A stretch of 64,000 bases of DNA, from assembly GCF_000003195.3 (NCBI RefSeq), contig NC_012873.2, forward strand, positions 6,595,894-6,659,893. Reading direction: 5' to 3'. Both the position numbers and the translations under genes were made by a program. The notes beneath the pieces are model-generated. The model ran no database searches. It was not told the DNA's origin and worked only from the letters and a program-made list of their open reading frames with translations. Positions within the stretch are counted from its first letter, which is position 1. The number at the start of each line of letters is the position of its first letter. This stretch comes from Sorghum bicolor. Taxonomy: Eukaryota > Streptophyta > Magnoliopsida > Poales > Poaceae. Shown piece by piece: positions 45,473 to 57,584 of this stretch.

Positions 45473-46126
45473 ATGGCGGATAAGAGCCCGCTCCGGCGGT
45501 GGAAGCCCTTCTTCCCTGCGTTCGGCGCCATCGACGCCTCCATCGAGGCCGCCGCTCCTGAGTGCTGCTCCCGGGACAAGTACCGGCAGGTGAGAGGCGA
45601 AATCGTGGAGTTGCTCTGCGACTGCGACGCCGCGGACGGCGGCCGAGCGGAGGAGCTCTGCCGTCTGCTCGACGTGGCGATGGCCGAGGCGCTCGAGACG
45701 CTGCGGGTGGTCCCGGTGACGCCGGCCATGCTGACGACCACCGACGTCGCCAGGGCCGTCGGCGGCCTGCTGGGGCACGAGTGCGGGAGGGTGCGCGGCC
45801 TCGCGCGCGCCGTCGTGAGCGGGTGGAGGGCGTCCCTGGAAGCCGCCCTGGGCACGCTGCTGCAGATATCGCTCGATGAGCACGAGGTGGCCGCCGCCGC
45901 CGCCGCCGCCCCTGAGACCGTGAGACGACACTGGTTGAAGCAGGAGATATCAAGCAAGCCGTGGCCAGGATCTCAGACATGGAGTGTCCCAACCCGAAGA
46001 AGATGCCTGCTGGCGTTCCCTGGCCATGGCGACGGTCGCGTCAGGAACGAGGAGACGGCAGCCGACAGGCGATGCAAAGCGCAAACACCCAGGAACATAC
46101 TGCAAGGGATGCAAAGCAGAAGCTGA
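45473..46126 (+). CDS. TFIIS N-terminal (Med26/TND-type) domain protein
   Basis: A single-exon ORF of 217 aa starting MADKSPLRRWKPFFPAF. Residues about 37-130 (YRQVRGEIVELLCDCD...GGRAEELCRLLDVAMAEALETL, then VARAVGGLLGHECGRVRGLARAVVSGWR) read as the helical TFIIS N-terminal domain shared by elongation factors and Mediator subunit 26. A poly-Ala run from GCC repeats (45893-45910) follows. The tail is weakly like the family's C-terminal segment but degenerate, and the ORF stops earlier than the 350-450 aa usual for plant members. A change of frame near 45920-45960 would open DIKQAVARISDMECPN, so a frameshift is possible. Likely nuclear. It may be a young truncated paralogue rather than a full Med26-like subunit. 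Confidence 0.7.
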   Translation: MADKSPLRRWKPFFPAFGAIDASIEAAAPECCSRDKYRQVRGEIVELLCDCDAADGGRAEELCRLLDVAMAEALETLRVVPVTPAMLTTTDVARAVGGLLGHECGRVRGLARAVVSGWRASLEAALGTLLQISLDEHEVAAAAAAAPETVRRHWLKQEISSKPWPGSQTWSVPTRRRCLLAFPGHGDGRVRNEETAADRRCKAQTPRNILQGMQSRS

Positions 46127-49100
46127 TACGGATACGGATTCGAATATCATTATTCAGCATATTGTAATTCAAATCTGAATACCAATACGGATATAGGGAT
46201 ATTTACTTTGATTTTGGAGATTATATGTATCTATTTGCTTATTGATAATTTCATATTATAATACAATCATTAATAAATAAGTTAATCACTATTTAGATAA
46301 TTAAATATATAAAATATAAGAAAAATATAGATAATATATATTAATTACTGAATTGAAATAAATAACAATAATATTCTACAATAAAATAAAATATTAATAA
46401 ATATGATTAGCCATATTAAAATTAATTAAACTTAAGATTATGACTAGATAAACCATAGATGTAGCAAGACATCATTGGAGAAGACATGGAAGCAAAACAA
46501 GCAAGGAACAATGAAATGCACGAAATCATTGTTCATGCTGGACCGATTTGGTGGTCCTGTATGTGTACCGGACTAGTCGGTATGAACCCGACAGCACAAG
46601 TTTCTTGGGGACAAAAAGTGAAAATTCTTCTAAATGATGTCCAAAAATTATGAAATTTTAGGTACAAACTCACAACACCTTAGGGACTCAACCAAAAATG
46701 AGGTCAAAACTCCAAAGTAAAAAATACCGGACCTGGCCAGCCTAAACCTGAAGGTGCACAACGGCACTCCCTCAACCTTGATTAGTCTGGTATGACTATG
46801 AGACTGGTCTGGTTTGCACGAAATAGTAGCCCGGCAAAAATGGATTCAAAGCCAAGAACTCAATCAAATCAACTCTGATGGATATGAAACTTTGTAGGGT
46901 GGTTCCTAGGGATGTTGAGAGGATATCCTCAAGACATCAACAACTAGAAATCACCCAAACAGCCACCATTAAAAAGATTGGGTTTTTTTTCAGACTACAA
47001 CGGGTGGATTTTCATGCTTGTGATGAATCTACCCAAATCACTTGGCAGATATAATCATCAGAGGTCTCAGCATATATCGAAACCCCTAAAAAAATCCCTA
47101 AACTCGTTGGAACACAAAATCCATCGAGAGAGCAAAGGGAAGGAGATCAGGAAGGGAAAACACAAAACCAGATCATATGTGAATCAAGACTTAGATCTTA
47201 AAGGAATGATTTGTTTATTTCTCTAGATGAACCAGGTTTGATTCTTTACAAAGGAAAAGATTATAGAGAATTAAACTCAAATAGTGTATCTGTCACCCGT
47301 ACAGAGGATATCAATAGTACAAACTAGAGGCAGGAAAACCTAGAGAGAGATAATCTATACCTATCTATAAAGAGGTAAAATTTCAGTTTGCCAGATTTCT
47401 GTCCACCTTTTCTATCCGCCAATTACCGATTAAGAGTAGGGAAGAGAATAGAAAGAAATACAGGGTTTTAGATGTAAAGATACAAGAGAGAAAGAAGAAG
47501 ACGGAGGACCTTAATAGTTTATAAAATAAATTAGGGTTTTTGATGCAAAATATCCAAATTCAAGCGGGCTTCTTTTTTTGACTTGGGCCTTCGTTGGGCT
47601 GGACCAAGCCCATGCAAACATTTTTATTTTTCTTTCATTTTTCTCTTTTTTTTTATAAAAAACAGAGATTTTACAAAATTCACCAAAAATCATAAAAAAT
47701 TAGAAAAAATTTAAACCAATTTTGTTAGATTTATAAAGATATAATCGATCCATAGATGTTATGAATTTTGTTCGGTTATGTTTTTACTATAGGTGTATTA
47801 AATCATCCTTGCATATGTTGTAAGCATATAGGTTCAGCGATGATCGAGAACGTGCTAGAGGTAGACCCGAAATACGTGGAGGTGGCTAGGAGTACGAGGA
47901 GGATGTCCTCGTTGTTGGTGTTCCCAAGGATCTTGTTCGGTTTCTACCTAAGACACGCCCCGGTGGATAACCTCTATTTTCAACACTTATTATGGAGGTT
48001 GATATGATGCTTCAAAAAAGCTACAAAGATCGATATTGAGTCATAGAAACACATGGGTAGTATAAAAAACTGCAAAGTTAGGATATATTTATATCTAAAT
48101 AATTATGTGTTTTGCAATGAAAGGAAAAAATATATTAAGGTGTATTTTAATTCAATAAAGGTTTAATAGGATATTTGTTATTTATTGTCGGCATTAACTT
48201 ATATTATGAATGTGTCTGTCATCATGAAATAAACTAAAAAAGCAAAAAAATATAAAATAAATATGTACCATTCATGTTATCGTTTTGCGTGACTATTTAG
48301 TAGTTTTTTCCTTCTGTTGCAACGCACGAGCATGCTTGCTAGTGGAAATAAAAATTGAATAGATGGCTGGTTGGGGACAGCCTCTTTCTTATTTTTAGAG
48401 CTATTACACATTCCGACAAAATGGTCCAAGTCTTGATTGGTGCATCCAGCGGCCACGCGCTCTTCATGACCTAGCTTTGCCTCAACGCAAGCTTCATGAT
48501 GATGCCACGTGCTACCTCTAGTTTGTGCTAGAACTCCAACTAGGTTTTGAGGCTCAAACCCAAAACCCATCCGCTGGTAGTTTTGAAGCCAGAACCACCA
48601 AACTGTCCATACTTAGTTTTAAGGCTCAAACCAGCAAACCATCCTCTGATGGTTGTGAGGCTAAAACCACCAGACCTCACTGGAGATGTGTATCCACTAT
48701 ACCACCTCCACTCTCTCAACATGTGTCATCATCATCCTCAACCAGATCATCGAGTCTTCTAGTGCCCCCGCTTTACTTGGTCAATCATCATCTTGACTTG
48801 GCCAACATGTATACTCCTCTACGTGTTGTCTTGCTTGTTGATTTCCCCAAGTGCTAGCCACCATGGTCAGTCTTCTAACCATCTTGGTCCCTTGGTTTAA
48901 GCCTCATGTCCATCCTTTATCGCAGAACTAAACTTGAAATAAAAAGAAGGATCCATAAACTTGAATCATGGTAACTTTGTTTTGGAATTTGGGTGACCCT
49001 TTGGCCACCAAGATCATGCTCAAGTCTTGCTCCTCTTGCTTCCAAGTGATAGGGATGGTTTTGAGCAAAAATCAATAATTTCTTGCAAAAATCACATAAC

Positions 49101-50501
49101 TTCCGTTAGCGAGAAATGTGAGGAGTTTATGAGATAATTGTGTGTGAGAGAGATAGAGCTTACACTTGAGATGAGGGAGTTGTTGGCCATCTTCTTCTTC
49201 CACACATGAAAGATGAAATCAAGATTAGGGTTTGGGTTGATTCATGGGGAGAAAACAAAAAGGGGTTTCTTGAGCTCACCCAAGGATGGAGATGGGGAGT
49301 TGTTGGCCATCTTCTTCTTCCACTCATGAAAGATGAAATCAAGATTAGGGTTTAGGTTGATTCATGGGGAGAAAACAAAAGGGTGTTTCTTGAGATCACC
49401 CAAGGATGGAGATGGAGATGAAGATCTTCGTCTTCTCCTTGAGATGATGATGCTTGAGCTTGTCTTGCTCTTCTCTTCTTTTCTCTCTCTTCCTTTCTCG
49501 AGTTCTTGCTTTCTCCATCTTGAGAGAGAGAGATGAGAGTGGGTGGGAGAGCTAAATACATAGCTAGGAGTATTCCATCTAGAGCTAACAAGTGGGACCA
49601 AGAGAGGGGAGAGAGACAACTCATCCGAACTAGTTCTACTATCTAAGTGATATGGTGGATATATGGTCCGTCAAGATGTCAGATGGTCTGACAGAACACA
49701 ATTTTTGGGATATTGAATGTGGAGAGGAGAGACTGATATTGGTGTCCTTAATTTACTTTATACAGGTAGTAGAAATTATTCTAGGTTTAGATATCACTTC
49801 TCAAGTGAAAACTTGGATAATTTTGTTAATTCAACCACCAAGTTGATAGGGTTGACCCTATTTGACTTGGTTGATTAGAGAAGATTAGGGAAATTGTATT
49901 GAGAATTGAATTTGGCATCCTTGTCCTATAGGAGATAAATCAAGGTTTCTACTAAAATGATAAGCTTGCTTGGAGAAGAGCTAAACCAGAACTAGCTAGG
50001 GCTCAATGCCATGGTTGATCATGTTTGTGATTTGGATACATTGTGAAGTGTATCAAGTACTCAGGTTAGGGTTCATGGAGAGGTTGGTGAGAGTTTTGGT
50101 TTCAAGGGGTGTTTTTGAAAAGTTCATGGAACAACTGTTGGGTTGTGATGCACATCTATGTTACAATTCTAGTTTTATTGACCAAAGAAAATTATTAAAA
50201 TATTAATATTTTTGCATAAAATTTAGAGTCTACTTATTAAATATATGGATACATATTATTATACACTTATTAATTGCCATTTAAGGAGAGTGGACTAGTA
50301 ATCTTCTTGGTTTGGTGCAGAGAACATTGCCTACGTGTGAAAAGTTGTCTGGCTTCACGCTAAGACTGTCAGGTTAGCTGTAAAGATAACTGAAATGGAT
50401 GCTTTTCGCACAAATTTTGGCTATATATGCTGGCCTTCTCCTTCCTTCATTTTCACCCACACCATTACAACCTTCCTCATATCTCCTCACATAGCGAACC
50501 A
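46127..50501. other. AT-rich intergenic region with local duplications
   Basis: Open frames here (for example 46978-47226, 48277-48570 minus, 48525-48857) show no domain. Visible structure is a GATACGGATAC patch (46126-46200), degenerate repeats of 'gaggctcaaaccac' (48545-48680) and a 120-bp tandem duplication (49175-49416). Nothing else supported. Confidence 0.5.
49175..49416. repeat. 120-bp tandem duplication
   Basis: A unit beginning 'gggagttgttggccatc' at 49175 is repeated at 49295 with only a few mismatches. It runs through 'gaaatcaagattagggttt' and 'cacccaaggatggagatg'. Low divergence indicates a recent event. Confidence 0.9.
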
Positions 50502-50795
50502 TGTCCTCCAACTCACAGATCATTGTCCAAGCACTCTGCGCCATAGTTCCCAAACCCAATAGCTCTCAACCCCTCACTGATGTACCAAAAGAAGCGCCTA
50601 CCTCAGAGAATACAAGGGGCACTTTGCCACGATGAAGTCTACGGCTGCGTCGAGGAAAAGCTGGACACTTAGGCTTCTCGTTGAAGCTCAAAGATGAAGA
50701 GATCGCCGAGGACTTGTATGCTATGACTGGTGAGCTCCCACGCGAACACCCTCGTCGGAGACTAGCCCAAACACAAACGATGCTTAACGTGAGTC
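50502..50795 (+). pseudogene. Possible DUF1639-like gene relic
   Basis: A TATATAT box (about 50421) precedes ATGTCCTCCAACTCACAG at 50502, whose frame ends at a TGA after 44 codons. In another frame just downstream, about 50655-50790 reads GHLGFSLKLKDEEIAEDLYA followed by MTGELPREHPRRRLAQTQ. This resembles the EEIEEDxxxxTGxxPxRRPKKR core of plant DUF1639 proteins. Two frames are needed to read both parts, so it is either a broken gene or a missed small intron. A GTGAGT at about 50789 could be a donor. The call rests on one recalled motif. Confidence 0.35.
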
Positions 50796-51593
50796 TCTGC
50801 CCTCCCAATTTTACTAATTTCATTCATCCCCTCTATTGATTAGTTTTATTTTATTATGTCTAGTACATTGATTAGTTTAGTTGGTGTATTAATTATGATT
50901 ATAAATTTGAGATCTTAGTAGGTATGTGACTAGCCCTGAGCAAATCTGGTCTTGCCCAGCTTGAGCCCATCAGGCTAAGGTTGGCCCATGGCTGCTAACT
51001 AGACGGGCCTGGCACTAGTTTTAGTGGCATGAGAAAAAAACAGGTCGGGCCAACAGAGCCCAACTATTTTTTTAAAAGCCTAATAGGCTTGATAGGCATA
51101 TCAATCGTCAGCCAGCCTAGAGTGGTGGTGACCTTAAAGTAAGGGACAACACACTATTTAGAGCATTAGTATAGCTATAATTACACAAACAAGAAAAAGT
51201 TGAGGACATTTCCATGGAACTCGCTTTGTCCCCCCCCCAAATAGAATGAAATCCATGATTGTACAACTCTAATGCAAGTTTGTATCCATTCATGCAACTA
51301 CTAATTGATCTCTCATGATAGTATAATACGCCTTATTTTCATGCATGTGCTTTTGAAAATTAGTTCAACAAGTCAGAAATTTCTCATTTCATACAAGAAG
51401 TCTAGCAACAATCTATATTGGATATCAATTAGCTTATTGTGAACTTTATCCTTCCCAATCCTACTCTACCCTTTCTATGTTGAAGCTGACTTTAGATATG
51501 AATCATTTAGAATTCTGTTGATCAAAACTTCTGCTCTGTATATGAACATCTCTAGAAAGGAAAGGTGGTTTAGGATGACAAAATATTCAAGTC

Positions 51594-51849
51594 AAATGCA
51601 CAAGCAGTCCCTAAACTTGTCAAGGGATGCCATTTAGGTCTACGAACTATGAAAACATATTTCTTGGTCCCTAAACCTGTTAAGTGGTGCACCATAGTGG
51701 TTGGTATGGTCTAGAAATAAACCTACAGTGCACCATTTTAGAAAATTAGGGATGTGCATTTAACAAGTTTAGAGACCCAAAAATATGTTTTTGAAGTTTA
51801 TGGACTAAAGTGGCATCCCTTGACAAGTTTGGGGGTGGCTAATGCATTT
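51594..51849. mobile_element. 256-bp foldback element
   Basis: The left arm includes ACTTGTCAAGGGATGCCA. The right arm, reverse complemented, carries the same ACTTGTCAAGGGATGCCA. Outer ends are aaatgca and tgcattt. The arms extend about 45 bp with some mismatches, and the inner part also pairs partly (aaacatattt / aaatatgttt). No target-site duplication fixed. Confidence 0.75.
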
Positions 51850-51904
51850 AACTATTTCTATATTGACAACTAATAGTGGTCCATGTTTTAGGCATAATGA
51901 AAGT

Positions 51905-53410
51905 GTTGTGGGTTTGTTTTCGCGACAGTAATTAGGTTGTTCAACATGAGTCAATGTGTGTGTGTGTGCCTCTAGTAGCTTAAGCACTCAAAAAGTAAGG
52001 GTTTATCCTAGTTCAAGCATCTAAGCCCTATGTTTAGTAGGAGGTTCTCATGCTAGGATTGCTCAATCAAGTTCTTATAATGGAGCAAGAGAGAGATGTA
52101 GGGGGAGCACTATGCTACTCTAGGGTTTGATCATCCAGGATCCAATGGATTTCCCTCCCCATCCCCTCTATAGGAGCCACACCCTACCTTATATCTCGTA
52201 GGGCCATGTTGTATGCCACTCAAAGGAAATATGGTGCACCAAGAGCCCCGACATCATTGTTGACTTCGTCTAGATGGTGGGCGTGCTATTATGTGCACTA
52301 CTTGCTTGCTGATGCTCCATTTCCTTTAGCTCGAGCTTGATGCATTCATCCTCAAGATTGGCTTGCTGAGCCTCGAGGCACTTGGCCTTCTCCTTGAGGT
52401 CCATGGATTGATGAGTCAGAGTTAGGTCTGAGGGCATGAGCTTGGTCTCGTTGATGGAATGATGTTCCCCATGGAGGTAGAAGCACTCGAGCCTTGGGAA
52501 GTTCTATCAGCCTTGTCAACGTCATACTCTTAGTTAGCCCCCGAGAATATCTCAAGGAAGGTACACAAGTGGATGTCAGTCCTAGTGGCACTAGTGAGGA
52601 CAACACCGTAGTGGGTAGCTCGGATCATTAACTACTCTAGTTCAAGCTAAACATTGTTGTGGAGTTCTAGACCCCATATGAGAGATGTAGAAGGGCGCAC
52701 CCGAAGCAGGGGGTGATTGTAGCACCTCATTGGTGGTAGTCTAATGATCGACATGGCTAAAGTGTAAAATATCTAATGGTGCTATGCCATAGTGGGCTTA
52801 GAGACAACACCTCTAGGTCAGCACGAAGGAGCCTGGAGGGAATGACATCACAAACTTACTTTCCTCTTATGAGGCTCCTCTAAAAAGATGGAGCTCACTA
52901 TTGTGATCAATGACATAGTCCTGACTCCTAAAGTTGTGAGCCTAGCCAAGGCTGAAGACCCTGCCAACAGAGATGCTCTCATTAGAGAAGTGCACATCAC
53001 CTTCGAGGGTGACACCTCTAGCCCATACGAGAAGGATGGTGTCCTAGTCCACTAAAGGGCGACGATCACACATGACACTGCCTCCTACCTAGCGCGCCAA
53101 CTATCATGGGTTCATTTTCATGGCAGTAATATGGTTGTTCATGTGGGTTGACGTGTGAGCCTATGGCAGCTTAAGCACTCAAAACACATGGGGTTTATCC
53201 TAGTTTGAGTGTCTCATCCATACGCTCAGTAGTGGTGTTCTTCATGTTAGGAATGCTTAGTTAAGTTCTTACAATGGAGAAGAGAGAGATATAGGGGAGC
53301 GATATGCTACTTTAGTGTTTGATCTACTGAGATCCGATGGATCTCCCTTTCATCCCCTCTATAGGAGCCCATGCCTTGCCTTATCATCTCAGAGGGCGAT
53401 GGGAATAGAA
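51905..53410. repeat. Pair of diverged direct repeats, possible degenerate retroelement
   Basis: 51905-52215 and 53104-53410 share order and wording: 'gcttaagcactcaaaa', 'gggtttatcctagtt', 'aagttctta.aatgga', 'cctctataggagcc'. About 75-80% looks conserved by eye. The 0.9-kb stretch between them has no intact ORF. The arrangement could be the long terminal repeats of a short decayed retroelement, or two insertions of one repeat; no primer-binding site or polypurine tract was recognised. Confidence 0.45.
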
Positions 53411-56400
53411 GTTGTGTGGTTGCTTAGGGTTTTCCTAGGGTTTCTTGCCTTAGTCTTTGATCTTACCCTTCACAATGTCATGAGTCCTATTTTGTCTCAT
53501 AGCTAGGGACTAGCAATGTCCTAACTGCACACTGATGGCTCCTGCCATTAACTGGTGTTGACCTTCGAGTGTTGTTTGTTATCGCCATGCCTTCCCTAGG
53601 TGTGCCTTTTTGTGGCTTCCTTGATACACCAAGCGTCCACCCCTCATGGATGGAGGCTACCATGCGGACCTAGTATCTTCTTCTACATAGCCGGACAACT
53701 ATCCTTGTCATGGGACATCACGCCTTAGGCGTGACCATATTCCAGTAGTAGTGGAGAGAAACGAGCACCTATTGCTCTACGCATCTATCAGGCTCTAAAT
53801 TCCTAACAGATTCTAGAGGATAACCATCATGGCATCACATGGTGTGGGAGCTTAGCCTGAGCTAAGGCTAGGGGGACTATGGTGGTGCTTGCATTGCCGG
53901 GAGGTAGGGGAAAATGGGGAAAAGGAGACTACATGTATGTTTACTATTGGCAAAAAATTTGGACATCATGCTAAAGCACTTGTAATAATTATTAATGAAA
54001 ATGGAATATTGGTTTCTTTATTTGCAGAAGCTAGTTCCTGGAGCACCCCTAGATGGTATGACACCAGAGTCTTACCTGATGTGTCAAAAGAAGAACTAGC
54101 TTTCCCCAATGGTGCACTAGTGATGACATCGACTAGTGCTTTGCTTGATGCTACTAGATCATAAGTCTAGTTGCCTACTTCATCACTCATGGATGAGAAA
54201 GCTATAGTGGACATTAATGCAAACAAAACACATACTATGTGATAACTCTGTGTGCTTTTGATGGACCATCTTTCATTCAATGAATTATTTATCTATTAAT
54301 TAGCGTGTGTTTTTATTAATTTGTCTTTCTATCTTTATCTAATTTTTTTCCAACGCCTTCCTTTTCTTCTTTATTTTCATCCATCTATACTAGTTTAGAT
54401 TGCAAATTAAAAATGCCTACGTCCAAAAGAATAGAACATAGTTTCCTAATAGAGTTGGGATTGATTAGAGCAAATTGTCATTGATTTGATTGTTCCTAAA
54501 GTAAATTTCATGTATGGCATTTCTTCATTACAATACATGTTGTGTTGTTTTAGAAGGGGAAGACCTACATTCTATATATCCATATTGCCAGTCATGTTTA
54601 AGAAGGAAATTCTATCAATATTTCACAAATCTATAGAAGTTAGTCAGTGGAAACTTGATGATGTTGCCAAGTACATGAGTTTGCCTTTCAACATGTTGCA
54701 TTTTTGTTTGACAGAGTAGGTTTGCTTTAGAAATGTTTAGAATTTAATTAATCAAAGTATATACTAAATCAAGATAAAAGTTCTTAAAAGTTATATAAGG
54801 ACTTCCCTTTTCAACTACTTGTAAGACATATCAAACTAGGATACCACTACTAATTTTAGGACAGAAACCTGATCTAGCTTTTATTGAAAGCTTAAATAAT
54901 ATTGCTAGGGTTCCATCTTACAAACCATGCAACAGGTTGCACCACAGAGCTGCAAAAAGCACCTTCACCATCGTTCGGAGCATCCAATTTTATAGACATG
55001 TCACCACTTTGTTTGCCTTCCTTTAGCTTGAAAAGAAGCCCCTCCATGGCTATCTCCTCCTTCCTCGCCATCTACTACCACTGATTAAGAAAACCAAATG
55101 ACTTGTAAGGAGCTTATCTAGGTGATTTTAGCACATTCAAAATATTAATGACATTTTTTGCTGCAATCTTTGACCACCCCATTGTTAGGGAAAAATAGGA
55201 ATTCAGTACTATTGTATAGAAATGTTATGGGAAAATAAATTAGTTAGCATTGCATATTGCTTGAATGACAAAGATGATTTGACTAATCTAATAATTACTA
55301 AATGGTTAGTTGTCATTCCAATAGTAGTGTGTCCTACTTAGTTTCACTAAACACCAACCTAACTTGTTTGGTGAAGTTTGTAATAATTAATTGCCATTTA
55401 ACAAATGTCCTATCAAATAAATTAATTATATAACAGCTAGGACCACCAAGTTAATCTACCTAAACTAAGTATCACCCTCTTGACCAACTTAGCTTAAGTA
55501 ACTCAACTCTAGTAACCCTGGAGATATCATGCGCACACTCCACTAGCACTAGACAAAGGATCCTGGTTGCGTAATATATCACTACTAAAAAATCCAAATG
55601 TATGCAAAACCATTTTGGTCAAAATAAATGCCAATACCATCGGTGTAAATCATTTGTGATGGAAGTAATGAAAAAATCATTGTCATCATGTTTGTCGTGT
55701 GACATATCATGGATATCAATTTAGCATAATTCATCATAGATAAACATTTGATACATGATGATTCAGATGTTATCAAAGAACCCGTTCAGGCCCACCTAAC
55801 CAGTATGGCATCCACATGGTTAACACATGTATGTTGATGTGGTCGACATTTGGCATCTATATGGCTGACACATTTATGATGGCGTGCCAAACACGTCCGT
55901 GGTAACATGGTCGACACGTGTGTGATGGCATGGTGGACACATGCGATTCAAGCTACTTCTCCACTACAAACTCTAAACCAAACCAAACTAAACTGAAAAG
56001 TCAGTTTGTTTGATTTTTGGTTGCGAGTTCAATTCCTGAGTTGGAGAAATTGGGCCCTCGGCTTTGGTTGCGGTTTTCTACTCAAAACCAAACCTAGAAA
56101 CCATGGAATCGAACTAGACACCGATGTGTACAAAATAGAGGAAACGAGCGCCAGTGCACCAAGTGACAAGGCTCTACCACTCTAGGCAACCAGACCTGCC
56201 GGCCCAGCAGGCCACCAGCCTCATCCCCCCATACTTCAGTGATACCTCAATTCCATGCACATGCATGCATGGTCGCTGACTTACTACTCACACATCCTAC
56301 ATCCACATGGTGACTCACAGTGTCACATCACACCCTAAGCCTAACCTATTACCTATCTTCTCTAGTAGTGACGGTAGCGGTCGCACGGTGTGACACGACC

Positions 56401-57584
56401 ACGTGGGCATGGTGAGCGGCAACGCGAATGGTGTGGCGGGTCGTGGCAAGACCACTCGAGACTCGACCAGGTCACGACGGTGTGGCACCACACATACACT
56501 ACATAGTGGTGTAGCACTACGACGAGCAGGGAGCCATGGGCGGTGAGTGGTGCGAGCAGGGAGGTCCCAACAACGATTGGATGTCTGTGAGCTGTGAGCT
56601 TCTGTTGGCTTCTGATGGCTGCTATATAGTAATTCGGTTGGTTCGGTTTAAACTAAAATAACAAAGTAGAAAAGCAAATCTAAATTTGTCAGATTTCATT
56701 TTTAGCAAGAATGATTGCTTGTTATTTCTATGAAACTGAACCAAAATTGTGGTTTAAACCGAATGCCAGTTTGATATGCGATGATGTGGCAACCTGCACT
56801 TGTTTATGAGGCATTTTACTAATGGTCATAGAAATTTGATGAATTTCAAATTGTACGGGTTCGTTGCATTCTAGTCAGCCCATTTTATGCTCCCAGCCTT
56901 TTCTCGGCTCATTTTAGAAATGCAACAAGATTACAATCCACTAAGCACAAATAATAATTCATACATCTAATGTTCTCTCACACACACGAACCGAATCAAT
57001 GACCACAAGTTCAGTTCACACGCATGACATTAGTTCAGACCAATTAACATAAGCATAGGTTCATGAACTTATTAAGACTTACCAGCAATACCACACTACA
57101 CCTTAGTTCACCACACAAGACCATACAATGCTACAAAAACAACTTAGCATAGGACAACACATGACCATACATACAACGCTTGTTCTTGAATTCCTCCATC
57201 TCTTGTTGGGCCTTAAGCACAATTTCTTGGGTCTTGACCATTGATTCTTCAATTTCTTTAATTTTATTCTTCAAGGTGTCCACTTCATGTTGAAGGTGAT
57301 CATCACATTGCAACTCGATCACCTAGTGTCACTTGATGCAATCACTTGCAACGCATTCAAAATTGCTCTCTCAATCAATTGGATATGATCTCAATTAAAA
57401 CATATGAGAGTAGAGGCCTAAAGTTAAGCACAAACTCTTGGGAAACACATCCCCTAGGTGCTCAACTCACCCTAAGGGCTGGCCATCCCTCTATACATAG
57501 AGGGAGGAAAAAAAACTAGATGTTTCACCTTTTCACACGAGCTCATGCTTCCTGCATGCCAATTGGACCCACTACCATGACTAG

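Larger units (their letters stand above)
50796..57584. other. Repeat-rich region without recognisable genes
   Basis: Contents: an imperfect foldback element (51594-51849), a pair of diverged direct repeats (51905-52215 and 53104-53410), a short stretch beginning CACTACTAAAAAA (55580) without a matching end, and long AT-rich sequence. A minus-strand open frame at 57131-57322 would give a short coiled coil (EIEESMVKTQEIVLKAQ) of the sort found in retroelement or transposon relics; it is not called as a gene. Confidence 0.5.

Noticed and set aside
45922..45948. A 27-nt intron (GTGAGA..CAG) in the TFIIS-N gene that would join to DIKQAVARIS
   Set aside because: Far below the minimum plant intron size. 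A frameshift is a simpler explanation.
55580..55800. CACTACTAAAAAA as a second CACTA terminus
   Set aside because: No matching inverted end, subterminal array or 3-bp duplication was found nearby.
57131..57322. Minus-strand 63-aa coiled-coil ORF
   Set aside because: It lies in repeat-like sequence with no start context or extension; probably a transposon relic, not a gene.
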